DNA of 30,368 nt from a virus, in the IMG/VR virus record IMGVR_UViG_3300027763_000171, positions 1 to 30,368 of that record, one strand, 5' to 3'. Position 1 is the first letter of the stretch, and each line of letters begins with the position of its first letter. Below are positions 8,390 to 16,393 of this stretch, one piece after another. Below the pieces are notes generated by a model. The model ran no database searches. It was not told where the DNA came from and saw only the letters and a program-made list of their open reading frames with translations. The translations under genes and the position numbers were made by a program.

Positions 8390-8761
8390 ATGGCATCTCA
8401 AAACGAAATCGGCTTTCGCAGCTTCATCGCAAGCGGCGCAATCTCCGCTTACAAAGCCGTCACCATCCAGTCTGACGGCACGATCACACCTTCCGCCGGA
8501 AACGCTGACATCGGCGTCGGCATCACCCAGCAGGACTTTGCGGACGCCAACTACGGCACCGTGAAGCTCTGGACTGCTCCCGGCACCTTCCTGATCCAGG
8601 CCACTGGCAGCGCCGTAACGGCTGGCACCGCTTACGCCATTGTCACCGGCGGATTCGCTGCCGCTGTCAACGGCACATTCGGGCCTGCCAAGCTCCAGGC
8701 GTTGCAGGCTGGCGTTGCCTCCAACGGCATTACCTTGGAATTTGCGTTCAAGCTTCCCTGA
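8390..8761 (+). CDS. Capsid decoration protein (DUF2190-like)
   Basis: 123 aa, small, beta-rich, with alternating A, G and T residues. The pattern of a disordered N-terminus, a strand AVTIQSDGTITPSAG, then IGVGITQQDFADANYGTVKLW fits DUF2190-type head decoration proteins, which stabilise the expanded capsid in the way lambda gpD does. Its place immediately before the major capsid gene supports this. The leader 8357-8389 contains no G at all and carries a CCCACTACC pattern; no Shine-Dalgarno sequence is seen. Confidence 0.68.
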   Translation: MASQNEIGFRSFIASGAISAYKAVTIQSDGTITPSAGNADIGVGITQQDFADANYGTVKLWTAPGTFLIQATGSAVTAGTAYAIVTGGFAAAVNGTFGPAKLQALQAGVASNGITLEFAFKLP

Positions 8762-8808
8762 TACCCACTCACCCACTCAACCCACTACCCACCGAGGAAT
8801 AACACCAC

Positions 8809-9780
8809 ATGCCTTACACTAACGCACAAGCAACTCCCCGCAGCGACATTTTCGCGCTCGTCATGCAGGCGAATAGCGACTTCAACAAGCTCTTCATCGG
8901 CGATGCCGTCTTTCCGGTAAAAGCCGAAAGCGTTCGGCGCGGCATCTACATGAAAGCCAAGCTGGCCAACGCCGAGCTGATGAACGCCGATGCCATCCCG
9001 CGTGAGCAGGGATCGGCCTACAACCGCGTGAACCGCAAATACGATACCGACACCTACGACACGCAGGAATACGGTCTGGAGGCTGTTATCGACGACAGCT
9101 ACGAGGAAGAGGTTGAGCGGTTCATGAACTTGGAAGCCGCTGAAGCGATGCTCTTGGAGCGTTCGCTTCGCATCAGCTACGAGGCGCGCGTTGCGGCGCT
9201 CATCAACGCAACGACGTCTTGGAGCGCTACCGCACTGTCTGCGACCGCCGCCTACACCGTCGCCGCCGTTGCTACGACCGACCCAGCCGCCGACGTGGAT
9301 AACGCGAAAACAACTCTGCTCAAGCAGGGCATCATTGCCAACGCGGTGATCATGTCGCAGCCTGTTTTCAACCGCCTCCGCCGCGCTCAGCTGATGCAGA
9401 ATCAGATCTACGGCGTTGTGCCTCGCACCGCCAACCAACGCGCGCTGCCAGCAGAGAATGATGTCGCTCAGGCGCTCGGCGTGGATACCCTATACATCGG
9501 CAAAGCACCGAAGAACGGCAACCAGAAGGGGCAGACCTTCTCTGGCTCGTTTATCTGGTCTGACACCTACATCTGGGTCGGCCAGGTGCAGGGCGGCGAA
9601 TATCAGGCGGGCGGATGCGGTCGCACAATCCAATGGGACCGCGACACGACCGGCCTCTTCACTCCTGAGACTTATCGGGACGACAGCCGCCGCTCAAACA
9701 TCCTCCGCGTTCGCCAGCACACCGCCGAGAAAGTAATCGACGAAACCGCGGGCATCCTAATCACCACCAGCTTCGCCTAA
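8809..9780 (+). CDS. Major capsid protein (lambda gpE-like/HK97 fold)
   Basis: 323 aa, close to lambda gpE length. Seen: N-terminal LVMQANSDFNKLFIGDAVFPV; a long helix with EYGLEAVIDDSYEEEVERF; a glycine- and alanine-rich middle; AVIMSQPVFNRLRRA, typical of the P-domain helix region; and the C-terminal strands GGCGRTIQWDRDTTGLFTPETYRDDSRRSNILRV (positions about 267-300). It forms the icosahedral shell. It follows the decoration protein and is followed at once by a strong terminator, as usual for the most expressed structural gene. A GAGGA sequence lies about 10 bases before the ATG. Confidence 0.9.
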   Translation: MPYTNAQATPRSDIFALVMQANSDFNKLFIGDAVFPVKAESVRRGIYMKAKLANAELMNADAIPREQGSAYNRVNRKYDTDTYDTQEYGLEAVIDDSYEEEVERFMNLEAAEAMLLERSLRISYEARVAALINATTSWSATALSATAAYTVAAVATTDPAADVDNAKTTLLKQGIIANAVIMSQPVFNRLRRAQLMQNQIYGVVPRTANQRALPAENDVAQALGVDTLYIGKAPKNGNQKGQTFSGSFIWSDTYIWVGQVQGGEYQAGGCGRTIQWDRDTTGLFTPETYRDDSRRSNILRVRQHTAEKVIDETAGILITTSFA

Positions 9781-9799
9781 TCGGAAGCAACCCACTAAT

Positions 9800-9840
9800 G
9801 AGCCGCCGCCGAACTAAAAGACGGCGGCGGCTCTTTTTAT
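9800..9840 (+). terminator. Strong rho-independent terminator after the capsid gene
   Basis: A perfect 12-bp GC-rich stem pairs 9800-9811 with 9822-9833 around a 10-base A-rich loop and is followed by TTTTTAT (9834-9840). It lies 20 bases after the major capsid stop and six bases before the glycosyltransferase start, so the downstream gene depends on read-through or another promoter. Confidence 0.93.
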
Positions 9841-9845
9841 GACTT

Positions 9846-11666
9846 ATGAAAAACCAAAACAACCCACCATTCACCCAGCCGCTCATCGCGCTGGCCGTCA
9901 TCGTCGGCAACGAGGATAAGGTAATTGAGCGATTCATTCGCGGCTTTTACGATGTGGCAGACACCATGAGCTTCGTCATGGCTGTCGGGAACCGCGACTC
10001 AGACGGGACAGAGACAATCATTCACCGAGTCTGTCAGGAATTGAAAATGCCATACGGTGTTCATCACTACAAAAACAAAGCCGACTTTCCCCACGTTGAC
10101 AACTTTGGGGCAGCTCGCCAAGTAGCTTGGGAGATGGCACAAGACGGCGGGCCTAAGTATCTACTTTGGGCGGACTGCGACGACACCCTTGACGAAGGCG
10201 CAGCGGAGGCCATGAGCAACGCGGCAACTGAGGGGAAATACGACGTTTTCGTATGTCCCTACAAGGTGCGCGGCGACATTCACGCGCAGCAAGTAGTTCA
10301 TCGGGAAAGGCTGATCCTAAACAATGGACGCTCTCACTGGCGATATCCGATCCATGAGCAACTCCGATTTGATGGAGAGGTATCTTACAAGATGCTCGAT
10401 GCAGCTAAATTTGTTCATTCTCCCGACTCCACAAAAAGCGGAAGCCGGGAGCGAAACGTGGCAATCCTTCAAACGCGAATTGAGGACAATGCGCGGAACT
10501 ACTTCTATCTTCATCAGGAATATTTCGAGGGAAACGACACGGTGCTTGCGAAGAAATACGGACTGGCTGCGCTGCACGCTCCCGGCCTTGAGACGTTAGA
10601 GAAATACGAGACACTGCTGAACCTTGCGCAGCTTGAGCCTGGCGCACTGGCAAAGAAGCGAGCCAGCGAAGCGTTCGAGCTGATGCCTGACCGTAGGGAG
10701 GCGCTGGCGCTGCTAGTCAATTACGCGATCATTGACGGCAACCATGACAAGGCGATGACGCTTTGCCGGATGATGATGGGAATACCCAAGCCGATTCGCA
10801 CTTATTGGAGCCTCAATCATCTTTGGTATGGATGGAAAGGCGCGGAGCTTTACGCGCAATGCTTGCGACTCAGCGGAGGCGACATCACCGCTTTCGAGGA
10901 GCTCTACAACAGCGAGGACGGACCCACATTCTCAATCGTTCACGCAACGCTGGCAAGGCCATTGCAGGCACTCCAAATGCGCGAGCTCTGGATGTCGCGC
11001 GCAAAGCATCCAAACAAGGTCGAATACATTTTCGGCACTCACGAAGGCGACGAGAGAAGCGCAAAGATGTTGAAGGGATTCCGGCACACCGTCGCGCCAA
11101 AGGGCTGCGGATGTCCGACGAACTACGACATCGCCGCCGGCGCCGCGCGCGGAAAGATTATCATCCAGGCGCAGGACGACATTATCCCGCCATCGGGATG
11201 GGATGAGATGCTCCTAGACAAGATCGAAGACTTAGATGCGCCTGTCTTCATCGCCGTTGCAGACGGACAGCGCACCGACAGACTTTGCGTTTCAACAGTG
11301 ATGACACGCGCCTACATGGAGCAAAAGAAAACCGAGGACGCAGACGGATCAAATGGGTTTATGCACCGCGAATACACCGGAGTCTTCGCCGACACAGAAA
11401 ACACTTACCGCGCATATACCGACGCAGACAAGGGCCGGTGCCAGCTAATCGAGGCGCGCGACATCATCCTTTTCCATGACCACCCGGCCTTCAATCAGGC
11501 GGTGCCGTGGGATGATACTTACGCGCAGGAGAACAGCAGCGAAGCTAACAAGATCGGCAGTGATGTATTCAACCGCCGCTTTCCTAATGCGAAAAGTGAC
11601 GGAGTCCTTGAGCTTCCGCCAGGTCAGCCCGCAGTGCGCGAAGAACTAGAGGAGGTTCTCTCATGA
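9846..11666 (+). CDS. Two-domain glycosyltransferase with helical (TPR-like) middle
   Basis: 606 aa. Residues 10-200 are a GT-A (family 2) glycosyltransferase: ALAVIVGNEDKVIERFI at the nucleotide-binding strand, the DNFGAARQVAWEMA helix, and DCDD at 110-113 as the DxD metal/sugar-nucleotide motif. Residues 205-370 are helical with TPR-like character. Residues 385-580 read as a second GT-A-like unit: CPTNYDIAAGAARGKIIIQ then QDD at 443-445 in the DxD position, and PPSGWDEMLL. The enzyme probably glycosylates a virion protein or DNA base; the acceptor is unknown. It sits between capsid and connector genes, starts just after a terminator and couples by ATGA to the next gene. Confidence 0.8.
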   Translation: MKNQNNPPFTQPLIALAVIVGNEDKVIERFIRGFYDVADTMSFVMAVGNRDSDGTETIIHRVCQELKMPYGVHHYKNKADFPHVDNFGAARQVAWEMAQDGGPKYLLWADCDDTLDEGAAEAMSNAATEGKYDVFVCPYKVRGDIHAQQVVHRERLILNNGRSHWRYPIHEQLRFDGEVSYKMLDAAKFVHSPDSTKSGSRERNVAILQTRIEDNARNYFYLHQEYFEGNDTVLAKKYGLAALHAPGLETLEKYETLLNLAQLEPGALAKKRASEAFELMPDRREALALLVNYAIIDGNHDKAMTLCRMMMGIPKPIRTYWSLNHLWYGWKGAELYAQCLRLSGGDITAFEELYNSEDGPTFSIVHATLARPLQALQMRELWMSRAKHPNKVEYIFGTHEGDERSAKMLKGFRHTVAPKGCGCPTNYDIAAGAARGKIIIQAQDDIIPPSGWDEMLLDKIEDLDAPVFIAVADGQRTDRLCVSTVMTRAYMEQKKTEDADGSNGFMHREYTGVFADTENTYRAYTDADKGRCQLIEARDIILFHDHPAFNQAVPWDDTYAQENSSEANKIGSDVFNRRFPNAKSDGVLELPPGQPAVREELEEVLS

Positions 11667-12010
11667 GCATGAGGACACAGCTTGCCACAGATTTGGCGGG
11701 ACTTTTCACCAACGAGATGACCGCGACCGCAACGCTCGTTCGTTCTGGAAAATCCACGACGTTTACAGTTCTGCTGGACGATCAGCAAAACATTGACGTT
11801 GAGGCTTACGGAGGCGCTGAAATGGACAGTCCGCAGCGCATCCATTTCCAAACTTCCGATCTGGCCGACATCAACGACGGCGAAACGCTGACGATTGCCG
11901 AGCCAAAGCCGGGACAGCCGGGACAGACCGTCCAGACGAAAAAGATCGTCACAGGCAGCGTAACCAGCGCAGACGGCGCAGAGTTGATCGTAACCGTCCG
12001 AGGAGCATGA
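11663..12010 (+). CDS. Head-tail joining protein, gpFII-like
   Basis: 115 aa, nearly the length of lambda gpFII (117 aa). The middle and C-terminal strands fit the FII/head-tail attachment pattern: VLLDDQQNIDVE, then RIHFQTSDLADINDGETLTI, then a final strand ELIVTVRG. gpFII completes the head so that the tail can attach. Both ends overlap neighbours by four bases (ATGA). Assignment rests on pattern and gene order. Confidence 0.65.
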   Translation: MSMRTQLATDLAGLFTNEMTATATLVRSGKSTTFTVLLDDQQNIDVEAYGGAEMDSPQRIHFQTSDLADINDGETLTIAEPKPGQPGQTVQTKKIVTGSVTSADGAELIVTVRGA

Positions 12011-12450
12011 GCACGACAAACAACATCACGGGACAGACCGAGCTCGCCTTGCAAACGCAGTTGCTCGCCGCCGTTATCGGCACCGTCTGCGAGGGCAAGG
12101 TTTACATCAGCGACTCGTCACTCATCAAAGACCCGATGCCTTACATCATCGCCCGTGCAACTGGCAATGAGGAGGAAATATCGCCGGGGTGCGGCATATT
12201 CAAGCTGACATGCGCCTCGATGTTTCGCAGCCACACCAAGGAAACCACGGAAGCCGAGCGGCAGGAAGTCATCATAGCGATGAACAATTTCGCTTACAGT
12301 GCGCCGGCCTCAGCCCTTTCCACGCTGGCGGAATTTCACTGCCACGGATTCGTTCCTACTAGCGGACAGATGACCGTGGACACCGACCTCAAGGCCTACA
12401 TTTACGAGATGCAATACGAGCTTCATGCGATGCCAAGAGACAACGTATGA
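12007..12450 (+). CDS. Probable tail completion/terminator protein
   Basis: 147 aa, mixed alpha/beta. A segment of the form LIKDPMPYIIARATGNEEEISPGCGIFKLTCASMFRSHT (positions about 39-77) alternates strands as in gpU/gpZ-type tail terminator and completion proteins. The position, after the gpFII-like gene and before the putative tube gene, is where lambda carries Z and U. No single diagnostic motif is seen, so the call is by synteny. It is coupled to the upstream gene by ATGA and followed by an intergenic control element. Confidence 0.5.
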   Translation: MSTTNNITGQTELALQTQLLAAVIGTVCEGKVYISDSSLIKDPMPYIIARATGNEEEISPGCGIFKLTCASMFRSHTKETTEAERQEVIIAMNNFAYSAPASALSTLAEFHCHGFVPTSGQMTVDTDLKAYIYEMQYELHAMPRDNV

Positions 12451-12455
12451 GCAAT

Positions 12456-12506
12456 CTCTCATTTTTGAGAAAGCAACTTGCAAATTTGAGAATTTTGACG
12501 TAAAAG
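12456..12506 (+). promoter_or_regulatory. Repeated promoter/operator element, copy B
   Basis: Seen: CTCTCA-TTTT-TGAGAA at 12456-12471, a six-base gap, TTGCAA at 12478-12483, a 17-base spacer with TGAGAA at 12487-12492, and TAAAAG at 12501-12506. The spacing matches copy A (3714-3764) exactly: TTGCAA to half-site is nine bases in both, and TTGCAA to -10-like box is 17 in both. It lies in the 96-base gap before the putative tail tube gene, leaving a leader of about 35 bases that is C/A-rich and without a Shine-Dalgarno sequence. Confidence 0.58.
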
Positions 12507-12546
12507 ACCCACTAACTACTAACACAGAAACCCATCACCCTTATTT

Positions 12547-12906
12547 ATGGCCGTCATCACTATTGGAACCACCGGAGCCCTCTTCGGACTTACCGCAGAA
12601 ACCGGAATGATTGTGCAGACCGTGACCGCAAAAGTCGTTCGTGAAAAGAATGAAGTGCGGAATGAAGCTGGCGAATTTGTTGCCGTCGCGTTTTACAATC
12701 CGCTTCAGACGTTCTCGATCTCTGGCGTGCTCACCGGCACGATCACAAACGCGGCTCCTGGCCTATCCTTGACCGTGGCGAACACCAACACGGCGAACGG
12801 CGTCACTAGCGGCGGTATCTACGTTGACGATATCGAGATCGCCAAGACCAATACCGAGTTTAAAAAGATCACAGCCAACGCTACGCAATACCCGCTTATC
12901 GCGTAA
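12547..12906 (+). CDS. Putative tail tube protein
   Basis: 119 aa, almost all beta strand and small residues. Strand-like runs IVQTVTAKVVREKNEVRNEAGEFVAVAFYN and QTFSISGVLTG (positions about 20-62) suggest a beta-sandwich. Tail tube proteins of short-tailed siphoviruses have this size and character, and the gene lies two genes before the frameshifted chaperone, where lambda has gpV. A dedicated promoter-like element upstream fits a highly needed structural protein. No diagnostic motif; a decoration or other tail protein remains possible. Confidence 0.45.
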   Translation: MAVITIGTTGALFGLTAETGMIVQTVTAKVVREKNEVRNEAGEFVAVAFYNPLQTFSISGVLTGTITNAAPGLSLTVANTNTANGVTSGGIYVDDIEIAKTNTEFKKITANATQYPLIA

Positions 12907-12925
12907 TTGCACGGGCCTATGACCT

Positions 12926-13330
12926 ATGGACAATCTCCCTACCTGCGACATTAAACTGGCCGCAATCCTTGTGGCGCTTGGGATACCCATCCGCCAAGTT
13001 GATCCGGTGACCTGCGTTGTCGATCAAGTGCGCGGACGTAGGAGCGAAGTCTTTACGTTCTGGTTTGACGTTTCCGGCTTTGGCCTGCGCGACAAAGCCA
13101 AGGGACTGATGGAGGCATATAAGTCCGCGCGAGATTGGGCCGAGTTCAAACTCGACAAGGAGCATCCGCTTTACTGGATGAAAGGTGCGCTTGAAAACCG
13201 AGAGGTGCTGCTGAACTGGATTCGGAAAGACGTTAAGCCGATGCAAATTCTAACTGCCGGAAACAAAACTGTCCTAATCGGCGAACACGCCAGCGCCGGA
13301 CTGCGCGCAAAAATGAAAGCCATGCTCTGA
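12926..13330 (+). CDS. Tail-region protein of unknown function
   Basis: 134 aa. The N-terminus (residues 1-55) looks like a small alpha/beta domain with two Cys (C7 and C30); the rest is basic and helical with WMKGALENREVLLNWIR near 88-104. No family is recognised. It starts in a CCTATG context with no Shine-Dalgarno sequence and ends three bases before the chaperone gene, so it belongs to the tail operon. Confidence 0.6.
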   Translation: MDNLPTCDIKLAAILVALGIPIRQVDPVTCVVDQVRGRRSEVFTFWFDVSGFGLRDKAKGLMEAYKSARDWAEFKLDKEHPLYWMKGALENREVLLNWIRKDVKPMQILTAGNKTVLIGEHASAGLRAKMKAML

Positions 13331-13333
13331 CCT

Positions 13334-13696
13334 ATGAAAGACCCCAACGAAAACTTCCTCAAAACCTTTGAGTTCAAAGGCATCGAGATCAAACCACTCA
13401 GCTACGCTCGCAAGGCGTCGATCCTTGGACTGCTAGCAAACCCATCAGCTCCGACATTTACCGACATACCGACTTTTGTTTACGGGACAATCTGTCCGGA
13501 GAGTGAACTGATTCGCGCACGCCGCAAGCCAGAGGCTTTTGATCTAGCCGTGAACCGATGGATGGATCAGGTGCAATATCAACCCGAGGACGTGGAAGTT
13601 GCCGCTGAACTTATCCGCGCTCTGCTTGAAAACAGCGAAGCCGACAAAGCGCAACCAATGGAGGACGTTAGCCTTGCATCCGACCCAAACTCCTAG
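13334..13696 (+). CDS. Tail assembly chaperone, gpG-like
   Basis: 120 aa. It sits one gene after the putative tube region and one gene before the tape measure's neighbour, where siphoviruses encode gpG. The protein is alpha-helical with an acidic C-terminus, as expected for a chaperone that holds the tape measure unfolded. The stop TAG at 13694-13696 lies directly after a canonical slippery heptamer, CCCAAAC at 13684-13690 in the phase C CCA AAC, which leads into a longer -1 product. The start is three bases after the previous stop in the TGA-CCT-ATG arrangement repeated elsewhere here. Confidence 0.75.
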   Translation: MKDPNENFLKTFEFKGIEIKPLSYARKASILGLLANPSAPTFTDIPTFVYGTICPESELIRARRKPEAFDLAVNRWMDQVQYQPEDVEVAAELIRALLENSEADKAQPMEDVSLASDPNS

Positions 13697-13887
13697 AGCC
13701 GCCACCGTGCGCGGCCTATGTGGCGACGTTAGCACGGTATTTCCGCTGGGACGAGCAATTCATCCTTTGGGAGCTGCCGCTCTGCCGTGGCAACGCATAC
13801 CATCACGCGCTGATGCGGATGCACTCAATCGCCACGGAGCCGGCGCAAATCAACGAGGAAATGGAGGCAATGCGTAATGCGCTTTGA
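13334..13887 (+). CDS. gpGT-like fusion made by programmed -1 frameshift
   Basis: Ribosomes slipping back one base at 13684-13690 would continue in the frame beginning CTC CTA GAG at 13690 and end at TGA 13885-13887, adding 65 residues to residue 119 for a 184-aa protein. The added part looks like real protein: CAAYVATLARYFRWDEQF, then WELPLCRGNAYHHALMRM, then a helical NEEMEAMRN end. That frame has no plausible start codon of its own nearby. In lambda and many siphoviruses the G and GT forms are needed in a fixed ratio for tail assembly. The extension overlaps the start of the next gene by 11 bases. Confidence 0.78.
13684..13725 (+). promoter_or_regulatory. -1 ribosomal frameshift signal (slippery site and stem)
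   Basis: CCCAAAC at 13684-13690 obeys the X XXY YYZ rule in the gpG frame. Nine bases downstream CGCCAC (13700-13705) can pair with GTGGCG (13720-13725), and a smaller alternative stem CCG/CGG closes at 13705-13714. The zero-frame stop follows the heptamer by three bases. Frameshift efficiency cannot be judged from sequence. Confidence 0.78.
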
Positions 13888-14323
13888 CCCTTCGGGACTT
13901 ACCCAGGCTTTCGACCGGATGCAAAAGGCCGCGAAGGACAAAGGAAAAAACCTTGCCACCGAGCAGGGTAACTTTTTCCTGCGGACTACGCGTAAACTGG
14001 GATACATAGTCGCGCCAACAAAGGATGATTTATTTGCGGTATTCCGTAAACTAGGAGGCAAAATAAGGCGCAAGAAAGGCGTATCGCCGATGAAAGAGCT
14101 AATGCGGCGCATCAGAGCGCGCGGCACGTTTGCGCGCGGATGGAAGATCGACAAAGTGGAAAGCTCTGGCACTCGCATCCGCATTTACATTGGCAACGCC
14201 ATCAAATACGCTGGCATCGTTGAGAGCAAAGATCGCGTTGCCAGCCGCTCGGCGGATATTGTCGGCGCCGGATACAAAACCAAACTTCAAAAGCTAGCAA
14301 AACAAGTGACCAGTATTTTCTAA
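13877..14323 (+). CDS. HK97 gp10-like tail component
   Basis: 148 aa, strongly basic. The C-terminal half has the features of gp10-type minor tail/tail-terminator-like proteins: WKIDKVESSGTRIRIYIGN followed by an aromatic segment KYAGIVE, the usual Y..yvE pattern. The start overlaps the end of the frameshift extension by 11 bases; the alternative, a later start, would remove a conserved-looking N-terminus. In most phages this gene lies before the tube protein, so its location between chaperone and tape measure is unusual. Confidence 0.5.
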   Translation: MRFDPSGLTQAFDRMQKAAKDKGKNLATEQGNFFLRTTRKLGYIVAPTKDDLFAVFRKLGGKIRRKKGVSPMKELMRRIRARGTFARGWKIDKVESSGTRIRIYIGNAIKYAGIVESKDRVASRSADIVGAGYKTKLQKLAKQVTSIF

Positions 14324-14326
14324 GAT

Positions 14327-15649
14327 ATGGCAGCAGCAACAGCCACAGGATTTCTTGAGCTAAACATCGCAGGATTCGACAAGGCGATCTCGACGGCGAA
14401 AAAGGCGCTTGTCGCATTGACTGCTGTTTTCGCTGTTTTCAAGACGGTAAATTTTTGGAAAGAGGGGATCGAGGGCGCGATCAATTTTGGAAACGAGATT
14501 TACCACGCCAGCCAGCGGATTGGGGCGATGGACCCGGGCAAGCTGCTAATCGCGCAGAAGACGCTTGAGAACGCGGGATTGGGCGCCGAGGAGGCGCGGA
14601 CGCAGATCAATGAGCTTGTCGAGAGTGGACGCTCGATGTCCACGCTTTTCAAAGGCGCGGATGACTACGCGCAGGCGCTACAAAACGCCACAGCCAGCTA
14701 CGGATCGCAAGCGAAGGTTCTTAGCCAGAGCGCGGAGAAGCTGTCAAAGGTTTTTGAGATCATCCAAAGCGTCGGAAGCAAGATGCAAACTTTCTTTCTT
14801 GCGATGACTGCTCAATTAGTGGTGCCGCTGCAAGTCGCATTGAGACTTCTTGATCAGATTGATCTGGCAGGAATTGGCGAAAGTTTTGGCAGGCATATAA
14901 CAAACGCGGTTCAAGTCGTTTTCGGTTTATTCAAAACTGGAAATGTGGGACTAGCTATCGGTCTTTCTCTTAAAATTGCATTCACTGAAGCGCTCAAATA
15001 TCTTGCAGAAGGTGTAACATTTTTGTTTAGTGGTGCGGGCAAGCTGTTTTTTCAAGACATGGTCAAAAGGTTATCTGGTATAAAGGACATGTTCATTGGT
15101 ATAGCTGAGATAATTACCAGCGCGATCATGAAGGGCATCGCCGAGGCATTGCGCGATTTAAAGATTGCCGGTATGTATGTAACAAGTCACGATGAGCTCA
15201 ATAAGCTCAACATGGCTGGCAATGAGATGGAGGATAAAGGAAACAAGCGCATAAGCGGTTCGCTTGATCAATTCGGAGCATCAGGATTGGCGGGTGCGCT
15301 GGCTGGTTTTGCCAAGGGATTTACAACCGATCCAGAGAAGGCCAAAACGGATTTGGCAGCCATCATAAAAGAAGCAATGGATGCGGCAGGTAAAATAATG
15401 CAGACAACCGCAGGTTCTCAAAAGAAAGACAAGATCATGACCGAGGGCTTAGGCGCGCAAGACCCTTACAAGGTGATTGCATCCAGCATGGCCAAGATCG
15501 GCGGCGGTGGAGGCTATATGGTGCAAGGAATGAGCATTGAGGCACGCCACCAGATCAAGCAAATAAACGCCGCAAACTTGGCCAACGAGATAAACGCAAA
15601 AACCCTAGTTGCTGTTCAGAAGATCGGCACCGACAAAATGAAGCCATAA
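14327..15649 (+). CDS. Tape measure protein (short)
   Basis: 440 aa. Long helical stretches with little charge variation, a hydrophobic middle (about residues 150-270, with several membrane-like runs such as VVPLQVALRLL and FIGIAEIITSAIM), and no enzymatic motifs are typical of tape measure proteins. These fix tail length and pass into the host envelope. At the usual 0.15 nm per residue this predicts a tail of about 65 nm, short for a siphovirus. It follows the chaperone pair and gp10-like gene. The middle third is more AT-rich than the ends. Confidence 0.78.
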   Translation: MAAATATGFLELNIAGFDKAISTAKKALVALTAVFAVFKTVNFWKEGIEGAINFGNEIYHASQRIGAMDPGKLLIAQKTLENAGLGAEEARTQINELVESGRSMSTLFKGADDYAQALQNATASYGSQAKVLSQSAEKLSKVFEIIQSVGSKMQTFFLAMTAQLVVPLQVALRLLDQIDLAGIGESFGRHITNAVQVVFGLFKTGNVGLAIGLSLKIAFTEALKYLAEGVTFLFSGAGKLFFQDMVKRLSGIKDMFIGIAEIITSAIMKGIAEALRDLKIAGMYVTSHDELNKLNMAGNEMEDKGNKRISGSLDQFGASGLAGALAGFAKGFTTDPEKAKTDLAAIIKEAMDAAGKIMQTTAGSQKKDKIMTEGLGAQDPYKVIASSMAKIGGGGGYMVQGMSIEARHQIKQINAANLANEINAKTLVAVQKIGTDKMKP

Positions 15650-15652
15650 CGT

Positions 15653-16387
15653 ATGCCAACCATTCAAATAGGAAATTTCTTTGAGCAGTATCAACCTGAC
15701 GGAGACGATGTAAAGCAAGGGCCAGACGGAAGCGGCGAGGCAACTCTTACCTTCAAGAGATCATCGGATTCATTCACCTTATCCAGTTTACCAAATCCGC
15801 TTTCTGAACATCCGAAATATTCAGCTCTAAGACTTTACGAAGCGCAAGCCAAACGAGAACCGGGAAACATCATGGTTGTCACCTGCACCTATCGCGGGGT
15901 GATTGTAGGAGACAAATATACATTCTCTCAGCAGGAATTTATCGTTAATACTAGCTCAGATCCGATTGAATCGCATCCGAGATTCGCTCAACCAGTTGCC
16001 GCTCCTCCAGTGTCTCCGACTGAGATTGCAACAATTCAAAAGTTTATGGATAACAACAACGTTCCGGTTTACACTAAAGACATAGCTGGCTCTACCGATG
16101 CAGGAGTTCTGCTCTACAACAAAAAGCGCCGAGGGACTGATTCGTATTTGAGCGTTGGCGGCACATATAAGCTAACCTATATCCAAGCCGATGTGCCCAG
16201 CGAATATAACTCCATCGGGAAAATCACCATTGCACCTACGCTTGCTCCTATTCCTCCAGGTAATCGTAATTACCTTTACACAGGGCTCTCTTGGCGTAAG
16301 CAAGGAGGGGTTGTTACGGTGAACGAAGAATACACCATGAGCGGATTCAATGGATATGACTCTGACCTTTACGATTTCAACGTATAA
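15653..16387 (+). CDS. Distal tail protein of unknown function
   Basis: 244 aa. Mostly beta, with the run VVTCTYRGVIVGDKYTFSQQEF near 82-103 and a repeated-strand C-terminal half. A short proline-rich hinge (QPVAAPPVSP, about 112-121) divides two domains. It follows the tape measure, where distal tail or tail-tip proteins are encoded, but no Dit or Tal motif is recognised. Somewhat AT-richer than the head genes. Confidence 0.58.
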   Translation: MPTIQIGNFFEQYQPDGDDVKQGPDGSGEATLTFKRSSDSFTLSSLPNPLSEHPKYSALRLYEAQAKREPGNIMVVTCTYRGVIVGDKYTFSQQEFIVNTSSDPIESHPRFAQPVAAPPVSPTEIATIQKFMDNNNVPVYTKDIAGSTDAGVLLYNKKRRGTDSYLSVGGTYKLTYIQADVPSEYNSIGKITIAPTLAPIPPGNRNYLYTGLSWRKQGGVVTVNEEYTMSGFNGYDSDLYDFNV

Positions 16388-16393
16388 ACCACT

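Noticed and set aside
13599-13877. Third-frame open reading frame across the gpG end
   Set aside because: The sequence is unlike a folded protein, whereas the -1 frame (ending at 13887) gives a convincing chaperone extension over the same bases.
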